A stretch of 64,000 nucleotides of DNA from Mesorhizobium sp. WSM3859 (lineage in GTDB: Bacteria > Pseudomonadota > Alphaproteobacteria > Rhizobiales > Rhizobiaceae): positions 582,553-646,552 of the forward strand of contig NZ_NSGG01000001.1 of NCBI RefSeq assembly GCF_002295065.1. The letters run 5' to 3'. The notes below the pieces were generated by a model. It saw nothing but the letters and a program-made list of their open reading frames with translations. It did no database searches and was not told the origin of the DNA. Positions 39,871-50,362 of the stretch are shown in pieces. The translations under genes were made by a program, and so were the position numbers. The stretch's first letter is position 1, and the number at the start of each line of letters is the position of its first letter.

Positions 39871-40794
39871 TCATGCCGCGGCCGAACCAGCCGCCGCCTC
39901 CGCCTCATGCGAACGGATGCCGATCATGTGGCAGATGGCAAAGACGAGGTCGGCACGGTTCATCGTGTAGAAATGGAAGTCGCCGACGCCGCGCTCGACA
40001 AGGTCGAGCACCTGCTCCGCCGCCACGGCCGAGGCCACCAGCGCGTGCGTCTGCGGGTCGTTCTCCAGCCCTTCGAAACGCTCGGCGAGCCATGCCGGCA
40101 CCAGCGCCCCGCAGCGCGACGAGAAATTGGCGACCTGCGTGAAATTATGCACCGGCAGGATGCCCGGCACGATCGGGATATAGATGCCGGCGCGGCGTGC
40201 CCGCTCGACATAGCGCTCGTAGAGGTCGTTGTCGAAGAAGAACTGGGTGATCGCCCGCGTCGCGCCGTTGTCGACCTTACGCTTCAGCATGTCGATGTCG
40301 GTGGCGAAATCCGGGCTTTCCGGATGCTTTTCCGGATAGGCCGAGACTGAGATGTCGAAATCGCCGACGCTCTTCAGCGCGCCGACCAGTTCGGCGCCAT
40401 TGGCGTAGCCGTCGGGATGCGGGCGATAAGCGGTTCCGACGCCTGCGGCCGGATCGCCGCGCAGCGCGACGAAACGGGTGACGCCGAAGTCGACAAATTC
40501 CCGGATGACGGCGTCGACTTGGTCACGCGCCGCGTCGACGCAAGTCATATGCGCCGCCGGCGTCAGCGTCGTCTCGTTGAGGATGCGCTTGACCGTGCGC
40601 GCCGTGCGCTCGCGGGTCGAGCCGCCGGCGCCATAGGTCACCGAGACGAATTTCGGCTTCAGCGGCTCCAGCCGCGTGACCGTGTCCCACAGCCTTGCTT
40701 CCATCTCGTCGTTCTTCGGCGGGAAGAACTCGAATGACACCCTGACCTTGTCGCCGATATCAGGGCGGCGGGAAAAGCGGAACTGGTTCATCAA
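39871..40794 (-). CDS. metF: Methylenetetrahydrofolate reductase
   Basis: FAD-dependent enzyme that makes 5-methyl-THF for methionine synthesis. The 307-residue product has VSFEFFPPKNDEMEARLW, the FVSVTYGAGGSTRERT FAD segment, AHMTCVDA, and FRYPGD-position ALRGDPAAG, all MetF landmarks. It overlaps the upstream regulator by 4 bases, so both are one transcript and the regulator probably controls metF. Confidence 0.95.
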   Translation of the reverse strand: MMNQFRFSRRPDIGDKVRVSFEFFPPKNDEMEARLWDTVTRLEPLKPKFVSVTYGAGGSTRERTARTVKRILNETTLTPAAHMTCVDAARDQVDAVIREFVDFGVTRFVALRGDPAAGVGTAYRPHPDGYANGAELVGALKSVGDFDISVSAYPEKHPESPDFATDIDMLKRKVDNGATRAITQFFFDNDLYERYVERARRAGIYIPIVPGILPVHNFTQVANFSSRCGALVPAWLAERFEGLENDPQTHALVASAVAAEQVLDLVERGVGDFHFYTMNRADLVFAICHMIGIRSHEAEAAAGSAAA

Positions 40795-41798
40795 GCAGTT
40801 TCCCTCACTGGCAAGGAATCGTTGGACGGATCGGCGATCTGCAGGCGGCGGTCGCGGCCGAGCCAGAGTTTTACGGTGAGCCTTGCCTCGTTGCCGCCGC
40901 GCGGCTCGAATTCCTGGCTGTCCTCCAGGTCGAGGCCGGCCTCCGAGAACCAGTCCGACATCTGCCGGTCGGAGAAGCCGAGCCGCATATGCGCATGCTG
41001 GTCGCGCAGGAATTCGAGATCATGCGGCGCGAAGTCGACGACGATCAGCCGACCCGATGGGCGCAGCAGCCGCGCTGCTTCGGCGATGGCGCGGGCGGGA
41101 TCGTCGAGATAGTGCAGCACCTGGTGGATGGTGACGAGATCGAAGGCGTTGCGCTCGACCGGCGGTGAGAAAATGTCGCCCTGGCGAACCTGCGCATTGG
41201 CGATGCCAGCCTTGTCGAGATTGGCGCGCGCCACCGTCAGCATCTCGCGCGACATGTCGATGCCGACGCCGCGCCGGTAGAGCGGCGAAAAGATTTCGAG
41301 CAGCCGGCCCGTGCCGGTGCCGAGGTCGAGCATCGACTGGAACGGCCGCTTGCCGACGAGCTTGATGAGCGCCGCCTCCACCGCGCGGTCCGGCGCATGC
41401 AGCGAGCGGATATGATCCCAGCTTGCGGCGTTCTCGGAGAAATATTCGGCGGCCCGGTCCTGCCTTTTGCGCTTGACCGCCGCCAGCCGCTCCAGATCGC
41501 GCACCACCTGCGGGTCGCCTTCGCTGATGCCTGAGACGAGACGCTGCACGAAATCGCGCGAATTGTCCGTATCGGTCAGCCGGAAGAAGGCCCAGGACCC
41601 CTCCTGGTAGCGGCCGATCAGCCCGGCATCGAGCAGCAGCTTCAGATGGCGCGAGACGCGCGGCTGCGACTGGCCGAGGATCTCGGTGAGGTCGGATACA
41701 GTGAGATCGCCCCGCGACAGCAGCACAAGGATGCGCAGCCGGCTGGATTCGGCCGCCGCCTTCAATGTATCTACCATTGTGTCGAGCGAGACATGCAT
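40791..41798 (-). CDS. ArsR-type regulator fused to a SAM-dependent methyltransferase domain
   Basis: A 335-residue two-domain protein. An ArsR winged helix at about 1-90 (LRILVLLSRGDLTVSDLTEILG, SQPRVSRHLKLL) is joined to a class I methyltransferase domain with motif I LDLGTGTGRLLEIF and GIDMSREML. Cysteines for metal sensing are absent, so SAM or S-adenosylhomocysteine is the likely ligand. SahR-type regulators of the methionine cycle are ArsR proteins that sense S-adenosylhomocysteine; overlap with metF fits such a role. The start could be 41798 (used) or 41777. Confidence 0.88.
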   Translation of the reverse strand: MHVSLDTMVDTLKAAAESSRLRILVLLSRGDLTVSDLTEILGQSQPRVSRHLKLLLDAGLIGRYQEGSWAFFRLTDTDNSRDFVQRLVSGISEGDPQVVRDLERLAAVKRKRQDRAAEYFSENAASWDHIRSLHAPDRAVEAALIKLVGKRPFQSMLDLGTGTGRLLEIFSPLYRRGVGIDMSREMLTVARANLDKAGIANAQVRQGDIFSPPVERNAFDLVTIHQVLHYLDDPARAIAEAARLLRPSGRLIVVDFAPHDLEFLRDQHAHMRLGFSDRQMSDWFSEAGLDLEDSQEFEPRGGNEARLTVKLWLGRDRRLQIADPSNDSLPVRETA

Positions 41799-41814
41799 GA
41801 GCGGGCTCTCGTTG

Positions 41815-41858
41815 AAAGATATAAAGATATGTTTATGTCGATTTTGAAACCATGGCAA
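41815..41858 (-). promoter_or_regulatory. Promoter and operator of the regulator-metF operon
   Basis: On the minus strand TTGCCA (41858-41853) and TAAACA (41835-41830) are 17 bases apart. Overlapping and just downstream of the -10 is the iterated ATATC-TTT-ATATC-TTT (41831-41815), an AT-rich repeat unlike its surroundings and well placed for an ArsR-type autoregulator. The same gap also serves divergent trmO. Confidence 0.55.
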
Positions 41859-41938
41859 GCGCTATGTCGCTTCCGGACAAGAAAATGGCGCAGCCGTGAT
41901 CCGCGCCTGGCAGGCGGTTCTTGCGCGGAGTGAAGAGG

Positions 41939-42445
41939 ATGTTCGAGACGCGCGAAGGCGAAACGCTTCTTGCAGCCGATCCGGCGGGATTGCGGCCGGA
42001 TGGCCATGTCGTCTTTGTCGGCCGCATCGCCTCGCCCTGGGTCAGTCGCGAAGACTGCCCCAAGAACATGCGCGCCGCCCGCGAATCCGGGCGAACCGCG
42101 GAAGTTCTGATCGACGAGCCTTATCGCCCGGGCCTGCAAAACCTGGAACGCGCCAGCCACATCGTCATCCTGTCCTGGCTGCATCACGCGCCGCGCAATC
42201 TGATCGTGCAGAAACCCCGCCATGCGGCTGAACCGAAAGGCGTTTTCTCGCTGCGCTCCCCTGCCCGGCCGAACCCGGTCGGCCTGCATGTGGCGAAGCT
42301 CGTCGCGCTCGACATGGAGGCCGGCCGGATCGAGATCGACGCCATCGATGTGCTCGACGCCACGCCGGTCATCGACATCAAGCCCTACTACGCTTCAACC
42401 GACGCCTTCCCCGAAGCGACCATCGCCGGGCGCGACGACAAATGA
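41939..42445 (+). CDS. trmO: tRNA (N6-threonylcarbamoyladenosine-37 N6)-methyltransferase TrmO
   Basis: SAM-dependent enzyme of the UPF0066/YaeB family that methylates t6A37 in threonine tRNAs. The 168-residue product has GRIASPW near the N-terminus, the family block GVFSLRSPARPNPVGLHVAKL and LDATPVIDIKPY. It starts at the ATG at 41939 with GGAG 8 bases upstream and is divergent from the ArsR-type regulator. It overlaps the DUF2293 gene by 4 bases. Confidence 0.88.
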   Translation: MFETREGETLLAADPAGLRPDGHVVFVGRIASPWVSREDCPKNMRAARESGRTAEVLIDEPYRPGLQNLERASHIVILSWLHHAPRNLIVQKPRHAAEPKGVFSLRSPARPNPVGLHVAKLVALDMEAGRIEIDAIDVLDATPVIDIKPYYASTDAFPEATIAGRDDK

Positions 42446-42756
42446 GCGCCCCCACCGGCCGCCGCCGCGCCATTGCCAAGGCGCTGACCGCGCTTCTTCC
42501 CTTGGCGCCCTATGCCGACATGGAAAAGATCCGCGCCGACGCCGGTTCCGTGCACATGAAGACTCTGCCGCCGACGATCGCGGTGTGGCTGGCAACGATC
42601 GCCCATATCCGTCACGCCCATACCGACTATGAAAAGCTGCTCGCCGAAGGCTACGACCGGGATTCGGCGCGTTTCTTTGTCATCGAACAGACCAATGTGG
42701 TGCTCACCCGCTGGCGCGCCACGAGGCTGCTGGAGGAAGACGACGAGGACGAATGA
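42442..42756 (+). CDS. DUF2293 domain protein
   Basis: A 104-residue protein of unknown function. The conserved block is IAHIRHAHTDYEKLLAEGYDRDSARFFVIEQ, recognised as DUF2293, followed by an acidic C-terminal EEDDEDE. It has no signal peptide or membrane helix. Translational overlap with trmO (ATGA) suggests a link to tRNA modification or simply shared expression. Confidence 0.8.
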   Translation: MSAPTGRRRAIAKALTALLPLAPYADMEKIRADAGSVHMKTLPPTIAVWLATIAHIRHAHTDYEKLLAEGYDRDSARFFVIEQTNVVLTRWRATRLLEEDDEDE

Positions 42757-42841
42757 GGCCAAGCAGCGCTGCCTGCCTGGCTCTACTGCATCCGCAACCG
42801 GACGCTAGCCTGCTTCACCGGAACGCCCGAGGAGGAATGAA

Positions 42842-43801
42842 ATGAGCCAGGCCGCCGCGACGCCAGCCGAATCCTTCCCATTTCTCTCCGATCGCCATCT
42901 CGACCCGCACGCCTATCCGGACGGCGTCGCCTTCCTCGACGGGCAGTATCTGCCGATGTCGCAGGCCAAGATCTCGGTGCTGGATTGGGGCTTTCTGCAT
43001 TCGGACGCCACCTACGACACGGTCCATGTCTGGGACGGCCGCTTCTTCCGCCTCGACCTGCATCTCGACCGGTTCTTCGGCGGGCTGGAGAAGCTGCGCA
43101 TGACGATCCCGTTCGATCGCGATGGCGTTGCGGAGATTCTCCACAATTGCGTCGCGCTCTCCGGCCACCGCGCGGCTTACGTCGAGATGCTGTGCACGCG
43201 CGGCGCCTCGCCGACCTTCAGCCGCGACCCGCGCCAGGCGATCAACCGCTTCATGGCTTTCGCTGTTCCCTTCGGCTCGGTCGCCAATGCCGAACAGCTG
43301 CGGCAGGGCCTGCATGTTGCGATCAGCGACAAGGTGCGCATCCCGCCGGCCTCGATCGATCCTTCGATCAAGAACTACCACTGGCTCGATCTCGTGCGCG
43401 GCCTTTACGATGCCTATGACCGTGGCGCCGACACCGCGCTGATCCTCGACTTCAACGGCAATGTCGCCGAAGGCCCGGGATTCAACGTCTTCAGCGTCAA
43501 GGACGGCAAATTATCGACGCCGGCCGTCGGCGTGTTGCCCGGCATCACGCGCCGCACCGTCTTCGACCTGTGCGCCGAAATCGGTCTCGCCGTAACAGCT
43601 GAAGCGGTCGGCGTCGCCGCTCTCAAAGGCGCCGACGAGGTCTTCATCACCTCGACCGCCGGCGGCATCATGTCGGTCACCACGATCGACGGCGCGCCTG
43701 TCGCCGGCGGCAAGGTCGGTCCGATCACCGAGCGGCTGATGGCGCTGTACTGGAAAAGGCATGAGGACCCGGCCTGGTCGAGCGCGGTGCGCTATCCCTG
43801 A
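42842..43801 (+). CDS. Class IV aminotransferase, (R)-amine transaminase-like
   Basis: PLP enzyme of fold type IV (branched-chain and D-amino-acid aminotransferases). In the 319-residue product the PLP Lys is Lys177 in SIKNYHWLDL. From memory, the blocks GFLHSDATYDTVHVWDGRFFRLD, SIDPSIKN, LPGITRRTVFDL and TSTAGGIMSV resemble those of (R)-selective amine transaminases such as the Arthrobacter enzyme more than IlvE or Dat. The natural substrate is unknown. It has a GAGGA ribosome site and stands alone. Confidence 0.85.
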   Translation: MSQAAATPAESFPFLSDRHLDPHAYPDGVAFLDGQYLPMSQAKISVLDWGFLHSDATYDTVHVWDGRFFRLDLHLDRFFGGLEKLRMTIPFDRDGVAEILHNCVALSGHRAAYVEMLCTRGASPTFSRDPRQAINRFMAFAVPFGSVANAEQLRQGLHVAISDKVRIPPASIDPSIKNYHWLDLVRGLYDAYDRGADTALILDFNGNVAEGPGFNVFSVKDGKLSTPAVGVLPGITRRTVFDLCAEIGLAVTAEAVGVAALKGADEVFITSTAGGIMSVTTIDGAPVAGGKVGPITERLMALYWKRHEDPAWSSAVRYP

Positions 43802-43909
43802 CGTGCCCGCCAAATAAATCCGGCGGCGCCTCTGGAAAATCGCCGAAAGCGCCGTACATGCAGCAAGCGGAGTAACCTCCGCTTATATCCGGAATACATC
43901 GCCCCTAAG

Positions 43910-43953
43910 GCAATCCCAGGAAAAGCGCATAGCCGTTTTCCGTCCGGAATTGC
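43910..43953. repeat. Intergenic palindromic repeat, copy 2
   Basis: GCAATCCC ... GGAATTGC with inner GGAAAA/TTTTCC, followed by a CAAAACAAAC tail as in the other copies at 33111 and 47433. The left arm carries one mismatch. It lies in the 224-bp gap before the SDR gene. Confidence 0.78.
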
Positions 43954-44025
43954 GCAAAACAAACACTTGGAGTGCCCGCGATCCTGAGAGGCGCTGCACC
44001 GCTCCAAGGGCAAGGATCACAGATC

Positions 44026-44868
44026 ATGACTGATAAGGTTTGGTTCATCACCGGATCGTCGAAGGGCTTTGGCCGCGTCTGGGCCGAGGCAGCGCTCGCC
44101 CGCGGCGATCGCGTCGCCGCCACCGCCCGCGACGCCGGCACGCTCGCCGATCTCGTCGAGAAATATGGCGACAGGATCGCGGCCATAAAACTCGATGTCA
44201 CTGACAAGCAAGCCGTCGATGCCGCGGTCGCCGAGGCGCACAAGCGGTTCGGCCGGCTCGACGTTGTCATCAACAATGCCGGCTACGGCCATTTCGGCGC
44301 CATCGAGGAAGTCACCGAGCAGGAAGCGCGCGACCAGATTGAGACCAACGTCTTCGGCGCGCTTTGGGTGACGCAGGCGGCGCTGCCCATCATGCGGGCG
44401 CAGCGCTCCGGCCACATCATCCAGATCTCGTCGATCGGCGGCGTCAACGCGTTCGCCTCGCTCGGCCTCTACCACGCCTCGAAATGGGCGTTGGAAGCCT
44501 TCAGCCAGTCACTCAGCCTCGAGGTCGCGCAGTTCGGTATTCACGTGACCCTGGTCGAGCCGGGCGGTTTCTCCACCGACTGGGCCGGACCTTCGGCGAA
44601 GGTCTCGAAGCCGATCGACGCCTATGCGCCGGCACGCGCGGCCATGGCCGAGCGTCGCAGCCGAGCCGTGGCGGGCGACCCCGAAGCGACCGGCCCGGCG
44701 ATGCTCGCCATCGTCGACGCTGCCGAGCCACCGCTCAGGGTCTTCTTCGGCGACGCCGGCCTGCCGATGATCAAGCAGGAATACGCCAATCGCATCGCCA
44801 CCTGGGAAAAGTGGGATGATGTTTCGGTGATGGCGCAGGGCGCCAACAAGAACCGCAAGGCGGCCTGA
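44026..44868 (+). CDS. Short-chain dehydrogenase/reductase
   Basis: NAD(P)-dependent oxidoreductase of the classical SDR family. The 280-residue product has the cofactor motif TGSSKGFG (9-16), NNAG at 83-86, a catalytic Ser near 135 and Tyr149-x3-Lys153. The basic-residue pattern after beta-2 (ARDAG) suggests NADP. The C-terminal extension resembles uncharacterised SDRs that act on small carbonyls. Substrate unknown. Confidence 0.9.
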   Translation: MTDKVWFITGSSKGFGRVWAEAALARGDRVAATARDAGTLADLVEKYGDRIAAIKLDVTDKQAVDAAVAEAHKRFGRLDVVINNAGYGHFGAIEEVTEQEARDQIETNVFGALWVTQAALPIMRAQRSGHIIQISSIGGVNAFASLGLYHASKWALEAFSQSLSLEVAQFGIHVTLVEPGGFSTDWAGPSAKVSKPIDAYAPARAAMAERRSRAVAGDPEATGPAMLAIVDAAEPPLRVFFGDAGLPMIKQEYANRIATWEKWDDVSVMAQGANKNRKAA

Positions 44869-44914
44869 CCCCAAAACACTGGGCCATGTCGCCTTACGCG
44901 GCATGGCCCTCCCG

Positions 44915-45541
44915 TCAGCGATAGATCCACTGCTCCGGCACCCGCACGGAAATCTCTTCGCCGGCTCTTATCACGCCCGGCTTTTCCACCCAGGCGACAA
45001 GGCCGCGCAGCCGTTTCGCCTCCTTGGGAAAGAGCAGTGCGGTGGCATCGATATCCACGGCGCCGACATGCTCGGCAATCGACCGTCCGGCAAAGCGGCA
45101 GGGCTTGTTCTGGCCGTCGATTTTGAGCGTCACGCCGCCCTTGAAGAACATCAGCGAGCCGGCCGGCAGCATCGACAGATGCGGCACGCCTTCGACCATC
45201 AGATTGGCGCCGATCCATTCCGGCCTGATCTCATCAAGGCCCATGCGCTGCGCGACAATGTCGAGCTCATCGGCGGCAACGAGCGACAATTGCCGCTCAT
45301 TGCGCATCTCGGTGCCGCGCGCATACCAGGGCTCGCGCCCGCCGGAACGCCGCGTCGTCCCGCCATGGAAGTCGCCCTCGATGCCGTCGAAGCCAAGCTG
45401 CAATTCCTCGACCGCCCGCGTCTCGAAATGATCATGCGGAGCGGCATAGAGCGCGGCTGCCCTTGCCGTCAGCTTGCGGCCGGGCACGATTTCCACCACC
45501 GGTTCCGCCACGGGAAAAAGTTCGAGGTTCGTTTCCTGCAT
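44915..45541 (-). CDS. MOSC domain protein
   Basis: Molybdenum-cofactor sulfurase C-terminal (MOSC) type protein, a beta-barrel family that handles Moco or acts in sulfur transfer. The 208-residue product shows FDGIEGDFHGG, SLVAADELDIVAQ, PEWIGANLMVEGV and the conserved Cys in QNKPCRFAG. No companion Moco gene is nearby. Converges on the SDR gene and is divergent from the methyltransferase at 45722. Confidence 0.87.
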   Translation of the reverse strand: MQETNLELFPVAEPVVEIVPGRKLTARAAALYAAPHDHFETRAVEELQLGFDGIEGDFHGGTTRRSGGREPWYARGTEMRNERQLSLVAADELDIVAQRMGLDEIRPEWIGANLMVEGVPHLSMLPAGSLMFFKGGVTLKIDGQNKPCRFAGRSIAEHVGAVDIDATALLFPKEAKRLRGLVAWVEKPGVIRAGEEISVRVPEQWIYR

Positions 45542-45721
45542 GCCGCTGGTCTAAAGGTGCCGAAGAATGCGGTCCAGTCGAAAGCGCTGATGAACCGATC
45601 ACGCCGCTTGATGGCGATCACGATCTTCTTACCGCAAATCGCTTTCGCCAACCTCTGCGAACCGCAATGCTGCCGCGCCGGCGGCATAGACGACTGCGCG
45701 CGCAATCGGGAAGGCTCGATC

Positions 45722-46288
45722 ATGCAGGTTGGACAAGCTGTTGCCGCCCTTTGGCTGTTTTGGCTGATATCGTGGCTTCTTGCCGCGTCCTGGGCCGATC
45801 CCCCGCAAAAGCGAGCCGATCGCAAGTCGGAGGCGCGCTATCGTGTCCTTTGGCTGGCCGGCACGGTGCTGCTGTTCGTGCCGGCGCACGGCTATGCCGG
45901 CCGGCTGCGGCTCTGGACGCCGACGCTCGCCGAGGCCTGGATCTGCGTTTCTCTGATCGCGCTCGGCATCGCCTTCGCCTGGTGGGCGCGTCTGCATCTT
46001 GGCCGGCTGTGGTCGGCCAACGTCACCGCCAAGGCCGATCATCGCGTGATCGATACCGGCCCCTATAGCCTCGTCCGCCACCCGATCTACACCGGCCTGC
46101 TGCTGTCGATCCTCGCCACCATGGCCGTCAAGGGCACGGTCTGGGGCGTCGCCGGCGCCGCGCTGCTGCTCGTCGGCGTCGTCGTCAAGGCGAGGCTGGA
46201 AGAAAGCTTCCTGCGCGGCGAACTCGGCCCGGCCTATGACGACTATGCCAGGCGCGTGCCGATGCTGGTACCCTTCGCGCCGGCTTAA
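45722..46288 (+). CDS. Isoprenylcysteine carboxyl methyltransferase-like membrane protein
   Basis: Inner-membrane methyltransferase of the ICMT/PEMT fold. The 188-residue product has about five hydrophobic segments and the conserved SLVRHPIYTGLLLS block followed by ARLEESFLRGELGPAYDDYARRVP, the SAM-binding C-terminal signature. Protein prenylation is not known here, so the substrate is probably another lipid or thiol. The ATG at 45722 is preceded by GAAGG. Confidence 0.85.
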   Translation: MQVGQAVAALWLFWLISWLLAASWADPPQKRADRKSEARYRVLWLAGTVLLFVPAHGYAGRLRLWTPTLAEAWICVSLIALGIAFAWWARLHLGRLWSANVTAKADHRVIDTGPYSLVRHPIYTGLLLSILATMAVKGTVWGVAGAALLLVGVVVKARLEESFLRGELGPAYDDYARRVPMLVPFAPA

Positions 46289-46294
46289 AGGCAG

Positions 46295-47416
46295 CTACAG
46301 CATTCTCAGCAACGCGCCGCCGATCGAATAGCCGGCGCCGAAGGCGCAGATCAGACCGAAATCGCCGGCCTTCATGTCGGCATGGTTCTCCGACAATGCC
46401 ACGATCGCGCCGGCGCCGGCGGTGTTGCCGAGCCGCTCCAGCACCATCGGCGCGCGGTCATGGTCGACATCGTGGCCGAAGGACAATTTCAGGATCATCG
46501 CATTCATGCGCGCATTGGCCTGATGCAGCCAGAAGCGGCGGATGCCGTCCGGCGTCAGCCCGTGCTCGGCCAGGAACTCGACGATAAATTTCTGGCCGGC
46601 GACGGTGACTTCCTTGAACACCTTGTTGCCGACCTGCTTGATGAGATTGCCTTCCAGGTTGATCATGTAGGGATCGTCCTGGGCGGTGCGCGTGTGATAG
46701 CCGAGATTGGTGCGGATGTTGTTCGACATCTGCGTCCAGGTGCGCGTGTCGAGCACCTCGAAACGCCCCGGCCGCTTTTCGCCCTGCGCCAACCCCTCGA
46801 CGACCATGGCGACCGAGGCATCGCCGAAGATGAAATGCGTCTGCCGGTCGCGGAAGTTGAGATGGCCGGTGATGATTTCCGGCGTCGACACCAGGATGCG
46901 CTTGTGCGCCCCTGCCCTCACCAGGTTGACGGCGACATGCAGCGCGGCCGCCGCTGAAGAGCAGCCCAGCCCCATATCGAAGCCGGCGCCCTTGGTCCCC
47001 AAGGCCTCCTGCATCTCGATGGCGATGGCCGGATAGGGCCGCTGATGATGCGAGGCCGAGCAGATGACCAGATCGATGTCCGAACCGTCGACGCCCGCAT
47101 GGGCAAGCGCTTTCCTGGCCGAGGCGATGCCGAACTCCGCCTCCAATGACAGCGCGTCGTCCGGCCGCGCCGGAATGCGCGGTGACATGCGGGTCGGATC
47201 GAGGATGCCCTCGCGCTCGATGACATGGCGGCTCTTCACGCCCGAGGCATGCACGATGAAGTCGCTATCCGACTTCTGCAAAAGCGGCTCGCCAGTGTCG
47301 GCGCGGCGCGCATTCTCGATGTCGACCCAGCTGTTGAAGCTTGCGACCAGCTCTTCATTGGTGATGACGGGTTCAGGGATTTCGGCGCCGATGCCGCTGA
47401 TGATGACGCGATGCAT
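46295..47416 (-). CDS. Beta-ketoacyl-ACP synthase III-like enzyme (FabH2-type)
   Basis: Condensing enzyme of the thiolase fold. The 373-residue product has the Cys-His-Asn triad: Cys152 in GLGCSSAAAAL, His298 in WLHQANARMN and Asn331 in GNTAGAGAI. An N-terminal insertion (about 25-90: ELVASFNSW ... ASGVKSRHVIEREG) makes it longer than FabH (about 320) and like the Pseudomonas FabH2 (PA3286) type that draws on beta-oxidation acyl-CoA. It ends 6 bp from the stop of the convergent methyltransferase gene. Confidence 0.87.
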   Translation of the reverse strand: MHRVIISGIGAEIPEPVITNEELVASFNSWVDIENARRADTGEPLLQKSDSDFIVHASGVKSRHVIEREGILDPTRMSPRIPARPDDALSLEAEFGIASARKALAHAGVDGSDIDLVICSASHHQRPYPAIAIEMQEALGTKGAGFDMGLGCSSAAAALHVAVNLVRAGAHKRILVSTPEIITGHLNFRDRQTHFIFGDASVAMVVEGLAQGEKRPGRFEVLDTRTWTQMSNNIRTNLGYHTRTAQDDPYMINLEGNLIKQVGNKVFKEVTVAGQKFIVEFLAEHGLTPDGIRRFWLHQANARMNAMILKLSFGHDVDHDRAPMVLERLGNTAGAGAIVALSENHADMKAGDFGLICAFGAGYSIGGALLRML

Positions 47417-47432
47417 GTCCAATCCGTCTAGA

Positions 47433-47476
47433 GCAATTCCAGGAAAGGTGGGAACCGGTTTTCCGTTCGGAATTGC
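47433..47476. repeat. Intergenic palindromic repeat, copy 3
   Basis: GCAATTCC ... GGAATTGC with inner GGAAAG/TTTTCC and the same TAGA left flank as copy 1. It sits 17 bases upstream of the FabH-like start codon. The rest of the 208-bp gap holds only a short TGCCAGC...GCTGGCA dyad. Confidence 0.8.
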
Positions 47477-47624
47477 GTTGAACAAATGGCCCCGGGCGTG
47501 ACGGGCTCTGATGTGGGCGCGGAAATGGCCCGGTGCAACCCTTGTCGCATTTGGCCGGTTTATGCCAGCTTAAATCGACAACCCTTGCTGGCATCGCGGC
47601 GAAACGCGCATTGCCGGAATTTGC

Positions 47625-48392
47625 TCACGCTCGCTTGGCGACGATGAATATCCGCGGAAAGCGCAGCAGCACCTTGCCGTTCGCGGTCTTCGGATAGGCC
47701 TTGGCGATCTTGGTGGTATAGCTGTCGAGAAACACCTTCTTTTCATCCGCGTCGAGCGGATCGAGGAACGGCTTCAGTCCTGTCGACTTGACCCATTCGA
47801 CGATCGCTTCGGCATCGGCCAGCGGATGGTTGTAGATGGTGTGCCAGATATCGAGCCGGTCGGCGAGCGGCGACAGAAGATCGTAGTAGAAGGACACCGG
47901 CGGCAGCGGCCCGCGCGCGGCGCCCTCGAGCTTGGCCGCGAACGGCACTTCCACTGCTGTCTCGCGCATCAGCTGGTGCGAGGCTTCGCCGAGATTGTCC
48001 GGCATCTGGACGGCCAAAGCGCCGCCCGGCGCCAGAAGCCCCATCAGCCGCTGGAACACCGCCGGATGCTCCGGCAGCCACTGGAAGACGGCGTTGGCGA
48101 AGATGACGTCGACGGGATGCTCGGGCTGCCATCCGGCAGCATCCGCCAGCTCGAAATTGACATTGGGCAGCCGTGCCCGCGCCTTCTCGATCATGTCGGG
48201 CGAGGTGTCGAAGCCGCTGACCTGGGCGTCCGGCCAGCGCTCGACCAGAAGCTCCGTCGAGTTGCCTGGACCGCAGCCGATATCGACGACGCGGCGCGGA
48301 AAATCGACCGGCACCTGCGCCACGAGATCGCGCGCGGGCCGCGTGCGCTCATCTTCGAACTTCAGATATTGGGCGGCGGACCAGTCAGCCAT
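47625..48392 (-). CDS. tam: Trans-aconitate 2-methyltransferase
   Basis: SAM-dependent enzyme that methylates trans-aconitate, a spontaneous inhibitor of aconitase. The 255-residue product has the Tam N-terminus [20 protein letters not shown], motif [27 protein letters not shown], and [12 protein letters not shown], all near-diagnostic for Tam. It lies 38 bp after ettA on the same strand. Confidence 0.93.
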   Translation of the reverse strand: MADWSAAQYLKFEDERTRPARDLVAQVPVDFPRRVVDIGCGPGNSTELLVERWPDAQVSGFDTSPDMIEKARARLPNVNFELADAAGWQPEHPVDVIFANAVFQWLPEHPAVFQRLMGLLAPGGALAVQMPDNLGEASHQLMRETAVEVPFAAKLEGAARGPLPPVSFYYDLLSPLADRLDIWHTIYNHPLADAEAIVEWVKSTGLKPFLDPLDADEKKVFLDSYTTKIAKAYPKTANGKVLLRFPRIFIVAKRA

Positions 48393-48430
48393 GTTAGAAC
48401 CTTCGCTCTGTTGCCGCCCTCGGACCGATG

Positions 48431-50080
<1,650 letters not shown>

Positions 50081-50307
50081 GCGCGCTTTCCCTGGAAACT
50101 AGTGTCAAGGTGAATGGGGGTTGGGCGCTATGTAGGCGATGAAGCGCCGAACGGCAATCGCTTTCGGCACGCCGGCGGCCAAACGGGTCGCATTCTGCGG
50201 TTTGCGCCGCCAGTTCGTCGGTCCAGGTCCGTCAACAGCTTTTCGCTACTCCGCGATCGTGCGAAAGAAGCGGTTAACCATTCGCCTTCAAAACGACGCT
50301 AGGTTGG

Positions 50308-50332
50308 GAAATCGCGACCAATCCGCGATTTC
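50308..50332. other. Hairpin in the ettA-RNase T2 gap
   Basis: A 9-bp stem GAAATCGCG/CGCGATTTC with a 7-base loop lies 31 bases beyond the RNase T2 stop. No T-run follows on either strand, so it is at most a weak terminator. I see nothing else in 50081-50362. Confidence 0.35.
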
Positions 50333-50362
50333 GGGCAAGAACGGCCGACCAAAGAACTCCCG

